A DNA stretch of 64,000 nucleotides from the NCBI GenBank assembly GCA_048268105.1, contig JBLWWH010000004.1:115096-179095 (forward strand). Reading direction: 5' to 3'. The notes beneath the pieces were generated by a model. That model had not been told where the DNA came from, did no database searches, and saw only the letters and a program-made list of their open reading frames with translations. Within the stretch, counting starts at the first letter, position 1. The number at the start of each line of letters is the position of its first letter. Both the position numbers and the translations under genes were made by a program. Positions 45,839-54,637 of the stretch are shown here, in pieces. The DNA is from Profundicola sp048268105 (lineage in GTDB: Bacteria > Bacteroidota > Bacteroidia > Flavobacteriales > Weeksellaceae).

Positions 45839-46246
45839 GTGCGAATTAAAACTAAGAAATATAGATTAAGAGATGACAAAACCATTGTGGGTTATGCCGA
45901 AGAAACCAAAGATGGCATACTCTTTACTGGGAAATATCCTTGGTTTTGGCTAAAATCTGATCAGAAATATACGCATGTAGATTTATCGGTGGGTATTTTA
46001 GACAAAATGAACCGAATGATTTATGAGTATGATATTGTATCTTACAAAATAAATGACATGAGAATGCGAAGAGAAGGTGTTGTTTTATGGAGCGAAGAAA
46101 AGGAAGCTTTCGGGATTTTTGATGTGGAATCACAACACTTTACATTTTTCTTTATCGATGATTTATTTTTATTTCAAAATGATAAGTTAGAGATTGTTTC
46201 TCATGTGTTTAATAGACCAATCATAGAGGCCAAGTTCAATTTATAA
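45839..46246 (+). CDS. YopX-domain-like protein
   Basis: From the GTG at 45839 the protein has 135 residues. Its centre, VDLSVGILDKMNRMIYEYDIV followed by MRREGVVLWSEEKEAFGI, matches the YopX pattern in which a target or sugar-like strand leads to IYEGDIV and a short beta-barrel. YopX proteins are best known from phages; here no phage genes are nearby. Function unknown. Longer starts upstream would run through the promoter region and are rejected. Confidence 0.55.
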   Translation: MRIKTKKYRLRDDKTIVGYAEETKDGILFTGKYPWFWLKSDQKYTHVDLSVGILDKMNRMIYEYDIVSYKINDMRMRREGVVLWSEEKEAFGIFDVESQHFTFFFIDDLFLFQNDKLEIVSHVFNRPIIEAKFNL

Positions 46247-46327
46247 ACTAATTTTTAGGCTAGACTTAGCACAGAGTTTTGGCACTTTCGCAACAAACAT
46301 TTAAATTTAACGATTAATTCAAATCAT

Positions 46328-47146
46328 ATGGGAATTTTACAAGGAAAGAAAGGAATAATATTCGGCGCATTAGATGAAAATTCAATTGCATGGAAAACAG
46401 CCATGAGATGTCACGAAGAAGGTGCCGAATTTGTTCTAACCAATGCTCCAGTGGCATTACGTATGGGCGAAATCAATAAGTTGGCAGAAGATACTGGTAG
46501 CGAAGTGGTACCAGCAGATGCTACATCTATGGAAGATTTAAGTAACTTGTTTGATGTTGCTATCGAAAAATTCGGTAAAATTGACTTTATCTTACACTCT
46601 ATTGGAATGAGTATTAACGTAAGAAAAGGTAAGCACTACACCGAAATGAACTACGATTGGTTGACCAAAGGATGGGACATTTCTGCGGTTTCTTTCCACA
46701 AAGTAATGCGTACCGCTTGGGACAAAGATTGTATGAATGATTGGGGTAGTATTCTTGCCTTATCATATATCGCGGCCCAAAGAGTTTACCCAGGATACAA
46801 TGACATGGCAGATAACAAAGCATACTTAGAGTCTATTGCTAGAAGCTTTGGATATTACTGGGGTAAAGAAAAGAAAGTACGTGTGAATACGATTTCTCAA
46901 TCTCCTACAGCTACTACAGCAGGACAAGGTGTTTCTGGATTTGACGGATTCTTGCAGATTGCAGATGAAGTTTCTCCTTTAGGAAACGCAACAGCAGATG
47001 ATTGTGCAGATTTATGTGTGATGATGTTTAGTGACTTTACTAAGCGTGTTACATTACAAAACTTATACAATGACGGTGGATATAGTAATATGGGTGTTTC
47101 GGAAGGATTGGTGAATAAATTTATTAATAGCGAAGAAAAGTCTTAA
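46328..47146 (+). CDS. fabI: Enoyl-[acyl-carrier-protein] reductase FabI
   Basis: FabI reduces enoyl-ACP with NADH in the last step of each fatty-acid elongation round. 272 residues, SDR fold: KKGIIFGALDENSIAWKTA at the nucleotide-binding start, ILHSIGMSINVRKG, SYIAAQRVYPGYNDMADNKAYLES with the Tyr-x6-Lys pair, and TISQSPTATTAGQGVSGFDG. The C-terminal NLYNDGGYSNMGVS is typical. It has its own terminator. Confidence 0.95.
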   Translation: MGILQGKKGIIFGALDENSIAWKTAMRCHEEGAEFVLTNAPVALRMGEINKLAEDTGSEVVPADATSMEDLSNLFDVAIEKFGKIDFILHSIGMSINVRKGKHYTEMNYDWLTKGWDISAVSFHKVMRTAWDKDCMNDWGSILALSYIAAQRVYPGYNDMADNKAYLESIARSFGYYWGKEKKVRVNTISQSPTATTAGQGVSGFDGFLQIADEVSPLGNATADDCADLCVMMFSDFTKRVTLQNLYNDGGYSNMGVSEGLVNKFINSEEKS

Positions 47147-47173
47147 GTTTAAATAAGCTTTATAAAAATTTCT

Positions 47174-47210
47174 AAGCCTCATATTTTATTTTGAAATTTG
47201 AGGCTTTTAC
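47174..47210 (+). terminator. Terminator of fabI
   Basis: AAGCCTCA (47174-47181) pairs with TGAGGCTT (47199-47206), then T4. Confidence 0.8.
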
Positions 47211-47237
47211 TTTTTAGAAATTATCTTTTAATTCAAT

Positions 47238-47861
47238 TTGGGAAATAAGGATATAGAGCTTAGTTTTATATCAATTCCAAAGCATATGAATAAGGATTTA
47301 TTAATAGAATACGGCGCTGTAGTAGAAAAACTAGAAAAGGGTGAATTTATATTTGAAGCTGGAGAAAATCCTACATCATTTTTGTTTTTACTAAAAGGCA
47401 CAGTCCGAATTTATACGTTAAGCGAAGGAGGAAAAGAGTTTACGCATAAAATTTTTGAGGGTGGCGAAGCCCTGGGTACTCCGCCTTTATTCATAGACAA
47501 GCCTTATCCTTCTAGTGCAGTAGCCAAAACAGATGTGGAAATTTTGAAATTAAATAAAAATTGCTTTTTCCAATTATTAGATGATAAACCACAGTTCTTA
47601 AAAGCTATAGTTAAAGGTTTAAGTGAGATTATTTACTTCAAATCTATTATGTCTTCAGAGATTTCACTCCATGATCCTCAGCACAGAATATTGACTTTAT
47701 TCGATCAATTGAAAACAAAAGAAGATCGAGAAGAAATTAGCTTGACGCGTCAACAAATCGGAAATCTTACAGCGCTAAGAGTAGAAACTGTAATACGTAC
47801 CATTAAACAAATGGAGCAGGAAGGGCTTTTAGAAATCAGAAAACGTAAAGTTTATTTTTGA
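47238..47861 (+). CDS. Crp/Fnr-family regulator of the nos cluster
   Basis: Cyclic-nucleotide-binding-type beta-roll (KLEKGEFIFEAGENPTSFLFLLKGTVRIY ... as separate strands, about residues 30-125), a long dimer helix, and a C-terminal winged helix-turn-helix (SLTRQQIGNLTALRVETVIR; recognition helix with VETVIR, close to FNR VETISR). No N-terminal cysteine cluster, so it is not an oxygen-sensing 4Fe-4S FNR; it may sense NO or redox in another way. The long form starts with TTG at 47238; an ATG at 47286 gives a 191-residue form that still has the complete beta-roll. A TGA-N6-TCA palindrome lies in front of the next gene. Confidence 0.85.
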   Translation: MGNKDIELSFISIPKHMNKDLLIEYGAVVEKLEKGEFIFEAGENPTSFLFLLKGTVRIYTLSEGGKEFTHKIFEGGEALGTPPLFIDKPYPSSAVAKTDVEILKLNKNCFFQLLDDKPQFLKAIVKGLSEIIYFKSIMSSEISLHDPQHRILTLFDQLKTKEDREEISLTRQQIGNLTALRVETVIRTIKQMEQEGLLEIRKRKVYF

Positions 47862-47951
47862 TATCCTTTTTTTTTTATTTAACTTAGTACGAGATATTAA
47901 AAGATAAATTAGTCTTTTATGTGCTAAATGTCATATCCATTTGGGTTGGTT

Positions 47952-47967
47952 TGTGATTGCAGTCATA
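47952..47967 (+). promoter_or_regulatory. Crp/Fnr-type operator TGTGATTGCAGTCATA
   Basis: TGTGA-N6-TCATA, i.e. the TGA-N6-TCA core shared by CRP and FNR sites, centred at 47959.5. It lies about 41 bases upstream of the start expected from the -7 element at 47989-47996, the class II activator position. Confidence 0.6.
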
Positions 47968-47988
47968 AATCAGTCTTGGTAGTTGACG

Positions 47989-47996
47989 TAAATTTG
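47989..47996 (+). promoter_or_regulatory. -7 element TAAATTTG of the nos operon
   Basis: An exact TAnnTTTG match about 30 bases before the cytochrome c ATG. There is no good -33 TTG at the normal distance, as expected for an activator-dependent promoter. Confidence 0.55.
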
Positions 47997-48028
47997 TAAT
48001 AGAAATTAAAACAATAAAAATAATAATT

Positions 48029-48517
48029 ATGAAAAAAGTAATTGTATTAAGCGCAATGGCAAGTATGTTTATCATTAGTTGTGGTGGAAAGGAAGAAGCA
48101 CCAGATTATGCAAAAGACAGAACAACGGAGCAATCAGCGCCACAGCTAGATGCGCCAGAAGTAGCAGATTCAAATGACCCAATGTCTAACAAAGGAATTG
48201 GGCCGGTTAAATCACTTGAAATACCTGAAACGATTGACCAAGATATGGCAGCAAAGGGTAAAACCATATATGAAGCAAAATGTACTGCTTGTCACAAGCC
48301 GGCTGAGAAATTTATTGGGCCCGCACCTAAAGGTTTATTAGATCGTCGTTCACCAGAATGGGCTATGAATATGATCTTGAATCCAGAAGAAATGACAGCG
48401 AAGGATCCTATCGCCAAACAACTATTAATAGAGGCTAATGGTGCGCCAATGGCAAACCAAAATTTAACCGAAGAAGAAGCTCGACAAGTATTAGAATATA
48501 TTAGAACGATTGAATAA
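48029..48517 (+). CDS. Lipoprotein monohaem cytochrome c of the nos cluster
   Basis: 162 residues. The signal ends in FIISC (lipidated Cys18). A disordered Pro/Asp-rich linker follows, then one cytochrome c domain with CTACH (haem Cys85, Cys88, His89) and a likely axial Met in GAPMANQ near the C-terminus; the final helix ARQVLEYIRTIE is typical. It is the first gene after the predicted operator and 53 bases before nosZ. Inferred role: electron donor to NosZ, lipid-anchored in the periplasm. Confidence 0.9.
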   Translation: MKKVIVLSAMASMFIISCGGKEEAPDYAKDRTTEQSAPQLDAPEVADSNDPMSNKGIGPVKSLEIPETIDQDMAAKGKTIYEAKCTACHKPAEKFIGPAPKGLLDRRSPEWAMNMILNPEEMTAKDPIAKQLLIEANGAPMANQNLTEEEARQVLEYIRTIE

Positions 48518-48570
48518 TTATGATATGCCTTAAATAAGGTTTATATTCAATAAAATCAAAAAACAAACAT

Positions 48571-50580
48571 ATGAGAAACAATCGAATTTTATTTAAAGTG
48601 TTTTTATTGTTGTTTACAAGTTCCTTAATGGTGAGTTGTAATCAAAAAAGAGACGCGAAAACAGGCCAAGGTTCAGGAGCCATAGCAAGCAACGCTGCAG
48701 AGAGAGTGTATGTTGCTCCAGGTGAGTATGATGAATTCTACGCCTTTTTATCAGGAGGATTCAGTGGTCAATTAGCAGTTTATGGTTTACCATCTGGTAG
48801 ATTGCTTAAGGTAATTCCAGTTTTCTCTCAAGATCCAGAAAAAGGATACGGGTACAATGAGGAAACCAAACCATTATTTATGACATCTTATGGATTTGTT
48901 CCTTGGGATGATGCACACCACCCAGATTTATCTCAAACAAATGGGGAAATCGATGGTAGATGGATATTTATGAATGGTAACAATACACCGCGTATTGCAA
49001 GAATCGACCTTAAAACATTTGAAACTGTTGAAGTTATTGAGCTACCACATAGTGCTGGTAACCACTCATCTTCATTTATTACAGAAAACACGGAGTATGT
49101 AGTGGCTAATACAAGGTTTGCTGTGCCAACGCCTCAAAAAGATATGCCAATCAACGAGGCCAAAGGTAACTTCAAAGCAAGTATGTCTTTCTTATCAGTA
49201 GATCAAGAATCGGGTGAAATGGATATCTCTTTCCAAATTCTAATGCCAGGTTTCAATTATGACCTAGCTCACCCAGGTAGAGATAAATCACATGGTTGGT
49301 TCTTCTTTACTACTTATAATACAGAAGAGGCACATACACTACAAGAGGTGAACGCGTCTCAAAATGACAAAGATTTTATTGCAGCTGTTAACTGGAAAGT
49401 AGCAGAGCAAGCAATAAAAGATGGAAAATTCAAAACGGTTCCTGCGAATTACGCTCATAATAAATATGATGAAAAAACGCATATGGCGACCACAGAATGG
49501 AAAAAAGAAGTAAGAGTAATCGATCCAGCAGATGTTCCAGGTTTAGTTTACTTTATTCCTACACCAAAGTCTCCACATGGTTGTGACGTTGATCCAACAG
49601 GTGAGTACATTGTTGGTAATGGAAAATTATCAGCTGACTTAACAGTTCACTCATTCACTAAAATGATTGATGCTATTGAGAATAAGAAATTTGATGGTGA
49701 TGCTTATGGTATTCCAATCTTGAATTTTGAGGATGTATTGGCAGGTACGGTTAAACAACCAGGTTTAGGTCCATTGCATACAGAGTTTGATGGTAAAGGA
49801 AATGCCTATACAACCTTCTTTATTTCATCTGAAGTTGTAAAATGGAAGGTTGGTACTTGGGAGGTGTTGGATAGAAAACCAACTTATTATTCTCCAGGTC
49901 ACTTAATGATACCAGGTGGTAACACAAGAAAACCTTATGGTAAATATCTACTTGCTATGAACAAGATTACTAAGGATAGATATCTACCAACAGGTCCAGA
50001 GTTAGCGCATTCGGCTCAGCTATTTGACATTACAGGTGATAAAATGGAGTTATTATTAGACTTCCCGACCATTGGTGAGCCTCACTATGCAGGTGCACTG
50101 CCAGCAGAAATGTTAATGGATAAATCGGTTAAGTATTTCAAATTAGAGGAGAATGAGCATCCACATAGTATTAAATCTGATGGTGAAGGTAGGGTAGAGC
50201 GAAATGGGAACGAAGTACATGTTTATATGTCGATGATTAGATCTCACTTCTCGCCAGATAATATCGAAGGAATTAAAGTTGGCGATAAGGTTTATTTCCA
50301 TATTACCAATCTTGAGCAAGATTTTGATGTACCACATGGGTTTGCTATGATTGGTGCTAATAATGCCGAGCTATTAATTATGCCAGGGCAAACAGAAACT
50401 TTACTATGGGAACCAAAACAAGTTGGAGTTTGGCCATTCTATTGTTCAGATTTCTGTTCGGCTCTACACCAAGAGATGGCAGGATATGTAAGAGTATCTG
50501 CAGCAGGATCTAATACACCACTACACTGGAGTTTAGGTGAGGCAGCAGCATCTCAGAAGGAAGCTGAAGACGCTCAATAA
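48571..50580 (+). CDS. nosZ: Nitrous-oxide reductase, clade II (Sec-type), lipoprotein form
   Basis: NosZ reduces N2O to N2 at a CuZ centre with electrons entering at CuA. 669 residues. The Sec-type signal ends in LMVSC (Cys23), with no twin-arginine motif, so it is a clade II enzyme, apparently lipid-anchored. The propeller domain carries the CuZ histidines (DDAHHPDLS, HSAGNHSS, KSHGWFF, SPHGCDVDP, PLHTEFDG, PHYAG). The C-terminal cupredoxin has DVPHGFAM and the CuA motif FYCSDFCSALHQEM. All key ligands seem present. No nosR is nearby. Confidence 0.95.
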   Translation: MRNNRILFKVFLLLFTSSLMVSCNQKRDAKTGQGSGAIASNAAERVYVAPGEYDEFYAFLSGGFSGQLAVYGLPSGRLLKVIPVFSQDPEKGYGYNEETKPLFMTSYGFVPWDDAHHPDLSQTNGEIDGRWIFMNGNNTPRIARIDLKTFETVEVIELPHSAGNHSSSFITENTEYVVANTRFAVPTPQKDMPINEAKGNFKASMSFLSVDQESGEMDISFQILMPGFNYDLAHPGRDKSHGWFFFTTYNTEEAHTLQEVNASQNDKDFIAAVNWKVAEQAIKDGKFKTVPANYAHNKYDEKTHMATTEWKKEVRVIDPADVPGLVYFIPTPKSPHGCDVDPTGEYIVGNGKLSADLTVHSFTKMIDAIENKKFDGDAYGIPILNFEDVLAGTVKQPGLGPLHTEFDGKGNAYTTFFISSEVVKWKVGTWEVLDRKPTYYSPGHLMIPGGNTRKPYGKYLLAMNKITKDRYLPTGPELAHSAQLFDITGDKMELLLDFPTIGEPHYAGALPAEMLMDKSVKYFKLEENEHPHSIKSDGEGRVERNGNEVHVYMSMIRSHFSPDNIEGIKVGDKVYFHITNLEQDFDVPHGFAMIGANNAELLIMPGQTETLLWEPKQVGVWPFYCSDFCSALHQEMAGYVRVSAAGSNTPLHWSLGEAAASQKEAEDAQ

Positions 50581-50655
50581 AAGTCAGAATAAGTCTAAAT
50601 TAAAGTAAGATTTTCTTGCTAAGAAAGAGTTAAAATATACTTTTTTCAGTTTTTG

Positions 50656-50690
50656 GGGCAGGAGACCTAATACAAGTTTTCTGCCCTTTT
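50656..50690 (+). terminator. Terminator or attenuator after nosZ
   Basis: GGGCAG (50656-50661) pairs with CTGCCC (50681-50686), followed by T5. It may reduce transcription of the accessory genes relative to nosZ. Confidence 0.65.
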
Positions 50691-50759
50691 TATTTAAAAA
50701 ATTATCTATTGTAATTACAACCATAAAGACGCATTACAATAACATAAAAAATAAATCCC

Positions 50760-51350
50760 ATGAAATTATCAAGAATATTAATGATTGTCTCTGCGCTGTT
50801 ACTGCTAGCTTTGTTTGTATTCCCGCTTTGGAGTATTACACTCGAAGCGCCACAGTATCCAAGACCATTAAGTATGGATATTTTTATTTATAAATTCCAA
50901 GATTATAATCCAGATGATATTAAAAATATCAACTTAATGAACCACTATGTAGGAATGAAATTTATTCCAGAAACGATTCCTGAATTCATTATATTTCCCA
51001 TTGTCATTGGAATTATGTCACTAGCGGGTGTTTTGATCGGAGCTTTTAAAAACTATAAATGGTTCTTAGGTTGGTTCATTCTAATGATTATTTTAGCGAC
51101 CGCAGGTATGATTGATTTCTATATCTGGGAACGCAATTACGGAAACGATTTAGATCCTAATGCCATTATGAAATTTACCGATGCAGATGGAAACCCGATG
51201 GGCTTTCAACCTCCGTTTTTTGGTAGTAAACAAATCTTAAACTTTGTAGCTCACTCTTATCCTGGGGTTGGAGCCTATTTTATGGGTGTTGGAGTTGTAT
51301 TATCTTTCTTAGCTTATTTTATAGGTAAGAAAGAAAATGCTAAAAATTAA
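50760..51350 (+). CDS. Nos-cluster membrane protein (NosB-like)
   Basis: 196 residues with about four membrane helices (about 5-25, 82-100, 105-125, 168-190) and a loop with QYPRPLSMDIFIYKFQ. No known catalytic motif. An unnamed or NosB-labelled membrane protein between nosZ and nosL or nosD is a regular member of clade II nos clusters; the assignment here is from position and topology. It could act in electron transfer or maturation. The next gene follows after 20 bases. Confidence 0.65.
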   Translation: MKLSRILMIVSALLLLALFVFPLWSITLEAPQYPRPLSMDIFIYKFQDYNPDDIKNINLMNHYVGMKFIPETIPEFIIFPIVIGIMSLAGVLIGAFKNYKWFLGWFILMIILATAGMIDFYIWERNYGNDLDPNAIMKFTDADGNPMGFQPPFFGSKQILNFVAHSYPGVGAYFMGVGVVLSFLAYFIGKKENAKN

Positions 51351-51370
51351 TATTAAATTAAAATTTAATC

Positions 51371-51817
51371 ATGTATAAATTTATATTTGGTCTATTCCTA
51401 CTAAGCATTATGGCTTGTAGCTCTGGACCTAAAGAAATCAATTTTGGATCAGATAAATGTGACTTTTGCTCCATGAATATTATGGATAAACCCTATGGAA
51501 CCGAATTGGTTACGGATAAGGGTAAGGTGCACAAATTCGATTCTAGCGAATGTATGATTAATTATATCCATGAAAACCAGGACAAAGCTTATTCCCACGT
51601 TTTGACTTGTACCATGGATAATCCTGGTGTTTTGGTAGATGCCAAATCATCTTATTTTTTGGTGAGTGAGAGTATGCCTAGTCCTATGGGAGCCAACATT
51701 ACGGCTTATTCCACAAAGGAGCTTGCGGATGCTTCACAAGCAGAAAATGGCGGAGAGGTTTATGACTTCGAGAGTATTAAAAATGTGCAAACCAAGCACG
51801 ATATGTCTCAACATTAA
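51371..51817 (+). CDS. nosL: NosL, copper chaperone lipoprotein
   Basis: NosL delivers Cu(I) to the NosZ maturation machinery. 148 residues. The signal ends in IMAC (Cys16). The Cu-binding pattern C30-xx-C33-x-M35 (KCDFCSMNIMD) is followed by HKFDSSECMINYI and the MPSPMGANITAY segment, all NosL hallmarks. Confidence 0.92.
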   Translation: MYKFIFGLFLLSIMACSSGPKEINFGSDKCDFCSMNIMDKPYGTELVTDKGKVHKFDSSECMINYIHENQDKAYSHVLTCTMDNPGVLVDAKSSYFLVSESMPSPMGANITAYSTKELADASQAENGGEVYDFESIKNVQTKHDMSQH

Positions 51818-51884
51818 TCTATTTTAAATAAAATTGAATTAATCGAGATTAGTTTTTATTAATTCAACGTATAAGTACAATAGG

Positions 51885-53114
51885 ATGAAAAATCTAAGCC
51901 TTATTTTTTTGTTGTTTGGTTTGACTTTTAGTTTGGCAAAAACCATAAAGGTGGGGGCAAACGAAAAGTATAAAAGCATTAAATCTGCTATTGCGATGGC
52001 GGAGGATAATGATATAATCAGAGTCGCTAAAGGAACTTATAACGAAATTGATATCGAAATTACTCGGCCACTTTCTATCATTGGAGAAGATGGAGTGATT
52101 GTAGATGGAATGAAGAAAGGTCAAATTTTTCATATAAAATCAGATCATGTTAGCTTAAAAAATCTCACAGTTCAAAATGTAGGATTAAGCTACACCAATG
52201 ATTGGGCGGCTATTAAGGTGTCAAACTCGCAACACTTTAGACTCGAAAACCTTATACTGCGCGATATGTTTTTTGGGATTTATTTAGCTAAATCTTCAAA
52301 CGGAAAAGTGCTTAATAACCATATTCAAGGAATAGCAAAAGACGAGTATAATTCTGGAAATGGAATTCATTTATGGTATTCTCATTATGTTGAAATCATT
52401 GGAAACGATATTTCTGGAGCTCGCGATGGAATTTATTTCGAATTCGCAGATAATTGTATCATTCGCGATAATGTGAGTCATAACAATTTGCGATATGGTC
52501 TACATTTTATGTTTTCTAATGATGATAAATACTTCGGGAATACATTTAAAGAAAATGGAACCGGCGTGGCAGTAATGTTCTCAAAAAGAATCCACATGGA
52601 GAAAAATATTTTCAAGAAAAATTGGGGGACTTCTGCTTATGGCCTTCTTTTGAAAGAAATTAATGATGCCGAAATATTAAACAATGTGTTCGAGGAAAAC
52701 ACGATAGGTGTTCAAGTAGAAGGCTCGAGTAGGATCAATTATTTTGGAAATAAATTCAATAGCAATGGTTGGGCACTTAAATTCCATGGGGCTGCTTATA
52801 CCAATAACTTCAAAGGAAATAATTTTTCTAATAATTCATTCGATATGTCCTACAACAGTAACTTGAATGATAATTTATTTAATGAAAATTATTGGAGCGA
52901 GTACACAGGTTATGATTTAGATAAAGATGGATTTGGAGATATTCCCTATCGCCCTGTTAAACTCTTTGCTTACATTGTTGAGAAAGCTCCTGAGGCGATC
53001 ATTTTATTGAGAAGTTTGTTTGTAGATATCATCAATTTCTCTGAAAAAGTATCACCTGTATTTACTCCAGACAATTTGGTAGACGCAAAACCAAAAATGC
53101 AACCATACCCATGA
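51885..53114 (+). CDS. nosD: NosD, periplasmic copper-site maturation protein
   Basis: NosD works with the NosFY ABC transporter in CuZ assembly. 409 residues: a signal peptide (LSLIFLLFGLTFSLAKT), then a right-handed beta-helix of NosD/pectin-lyase type, with repeated short N-rich coils (SNGKVLNNHIQGI, HYVEIIGNDISGARDGIYF, NCIIRDNVSHNN). The end YWSEYTGYDLDKDGFGDIPY is a strong NosD signature. It overlaps nosF by 4 bases (ATGA). Confidence 0.93.
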   Translation: MKNLSLIFLLFGLTFSLAKTIKVGANEKYKSIKSAIAMAEDNDIIRVAKGTYNEIDIEITRPLSIIGEDGVIVDGMKKGQIFHIKSDHVSLKNLTVQNVGLSYTNDWAAIKVSNSQHFRLENLILRDMFFGIYLAKSSNGKVLNNHIQGIAKDEYNSGNGIHLWYSHYVEIIGNDISGARDGIYFEFADNCIIRDNVSHNNLRYGLHFMFSNDDKYFGNTFKENGTGVAVMFSKRIHMEKNIFKKNWGTSAYGLLLKEINDAEILNNVFEENTIGVQVEGSSRINYFGNKFNSNGWALKFHGAAYTNNFKGNNFSNNSFDMSYNSNLNDNLFNENYWSEYTGYDLDKDGFGDIPYRPVKLFAYIVEKAPEAIILLRSLFVDIINFSEKVSPVFTPDNLVDAKPKMQPYP

Positions 53115-53833
53115 TAGAAATTAAAGATTTACATAAAAAATTCGGCAAACAAGAAGTGCTGAAAGGTGTTAATATTTCTGTAGAAAAAGGAAAGATTTAT
53201 GCCGTTTTAGGACCCAATGGTTCAGGTAAAACCACGATTATCAAAACTATACTTGGTATGGTGATTAAGGATAAAGGGAGTATTTCGGTCAATGGAATTG
53301 ATATTGAGAAGAATGCATCTTATCGAAATGATATCGACTATCTACCACAAATTGCCAACTTCCCTGGAAACCTAAAAGTCCACGAATTAATAAAAATGAT
53401 AAAAGATATTCGTGGTAATGATGCCGATGAAGCTCCTCTCATAGAATTATTTGGTTTGCAGCCCTTCCTTAAAAAGAAATTGAGTAATCTATCTGGTGGA
53501 ACAAAACAAAAAGTGAATCTTGTTTTAACTTTTATGTTCGATTCTCCTATTGTGATTCTAGACGAACCAACCAGTGGTTTAGACCCTGTGGCGATGTTGC
53601 ATCTCAAAAATCTTATTCTTGAAACCAAAGCAAAAGGAAAGTTGATTTTAATAACTTCCCACATTATTTCTTTTGTTGAAGAAATGGCAGATGAAATTAT
53701 TTTCTTACTCGAAGGCACTATTTATTACAAAGGAACTTTAGAGGGTCTGAACGAGAAAACCCAAGAAACAAGTCTAGAAAGAGCTATGGCAAAACTCCTA
53801 ACTGCTAACAAGAGTGTAGCCCAAAGTGTTTAA
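53111..53833 (+). CDS. nosF: NosF, ABC transporter ATP-binding protein
   Basis: 240 residues. Walker A GPNGSGKTT (about 34-42), ABC signature LSGGTKQK, Walker B VILDEPTSGLDP and switch His in ITSHIIS. It is the energy subunit pairing with NosY. Start is coupled to the nosD stop by ATGA. Confidence 0.92.
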   Translation: MIEIKDLHKKFGKQEVLKGVNISVEKGKIYAVLGPNGSGKTTIIKTILGMVIKDKGSISVNGIDIEKNASYRNDIDYLPQIANFPGNLKVHELIKMIKDIRGNDADEAPLIELFGLQPFLKKKLSNLSGGTKQKVNLVLTFMFDSPIVILDEPTSGLDPVAMLHLKNLILETKAKGKLILITSHIISFVEEMADEIIFLLEGTIYYKGTLEGLNEKTQETSLERAMAKLLTANKSVAQSV

Positions 53834-53854
53834 TCAGCACAAAAAAATAAAATC

Positions 53855-54637
53855 ATGCTAAAAGTATTGAAATACAGTTTTTACGATTTAATGCGAAGCC
53901 GTTGGAGCTATGTCTATTTCGCGTTTTATTTGGTATTGGGCTTTGTCCTATTATTTCTTAACAACGACTTATCCAAAGGAATCATTACCTTAATGAATAT
54001 CATCATCATTTTGGTGCCTTTAATCGCAACCATTTTCGGAGTGATGTATTACTACGATTCTCGAGAATTCACGGAACTACTCTTGGCACAGCCTATCAAA
54101 CGGTCGAAGATATTTTTAGGTCAATATCTAGGGCTTTCTTTGTCCTTAATGATGAGTTTGGTCCTAGGGCTAGGAATTCCTTTCGTAGCCTATGGATTAT
54201 TCGACTCATCTAGTCTAGGAAAGTTCTTGTTGCTGATTTTATCCGGAAGTTTTTTAACCTTAATATTCACCTCTTTGGCCTATCTCATCGGTTTGAGCAA
54301 TGAAAACAAAATCAAAGGCTTTGGTTATGCTATTTTGCTATGGCTATTTATGGCGGTTATTTATGATGGAATTTTCTTGCTTTCTGTCATGGTTTTCAAA
54401 GAATATCCGCTTGAAGAACCAACCTTAATCATGAGCTTATTTAATCCCATAGATTTATCTAGAATTTTAATCTTATTACAGTTAGATATTGCAGCCTTAC
54501 TGGGTTATACTGGAGCTATTTTTAAAGAGTTTTTTGGGAGTAGTAAAGGTTTTTTTATTGCCTTAAGCATATTATTACTTTGGGTAATCATACCCATATT
54601 TTTAATCCAATTTAAAGCTAACAAAAAAGATTTTTAA
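53855..54637 (+). CDS. nosY: NosY, ABC transporter permease
   Basis: 260 residues with six membrane helices of the ABC-2 type. DSREFTELLLAQPIKRSKIFLGQYL in the first cytoplasmic loop and SLFNPIDLSRILILLQLD near 190 are typical for NosY. Its last 4 bases overlap the end of the convergent RDD gene; no terminator lies between them, so the two transcripts must run into each other. Confidence 0.92.
   Translation: MLKVLKYSFYDLMRSRWSYVYFAFYLVLGFVLLFLNNDLSKGIITLMNIIIILVPLIATIFGVMYYYDSREFTELLLAQPIKRSKIFLGQYLGLSLSLMMSLVLGLGIPFVAYGLFDSSSLGKFLLLILSGSFLTLIFTSLAYLIGLSNENKIKGFGYAILLWLFMAVIYDGIFLLSVMVFKEYPLEEPTLIMSLFNPIDLSRILILLQLDIAALLGYTGAIFKEFFGSSKGFFIALSILLLWVIIPIFLIQFKANKKDF

Noticed and set aside
46260..46300. 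Sigma-54-like TTGGCAC upstream of fabI
   Set aside because: The second half (TTGC at the right spacing) is missing, so it does not fit a -24/-12 promoter.
53338..53718. 126-codon frame antisense to nosF
   Set aside because: It lies wholly inside the well-supported nosF gene and has no protein-family resemblance.
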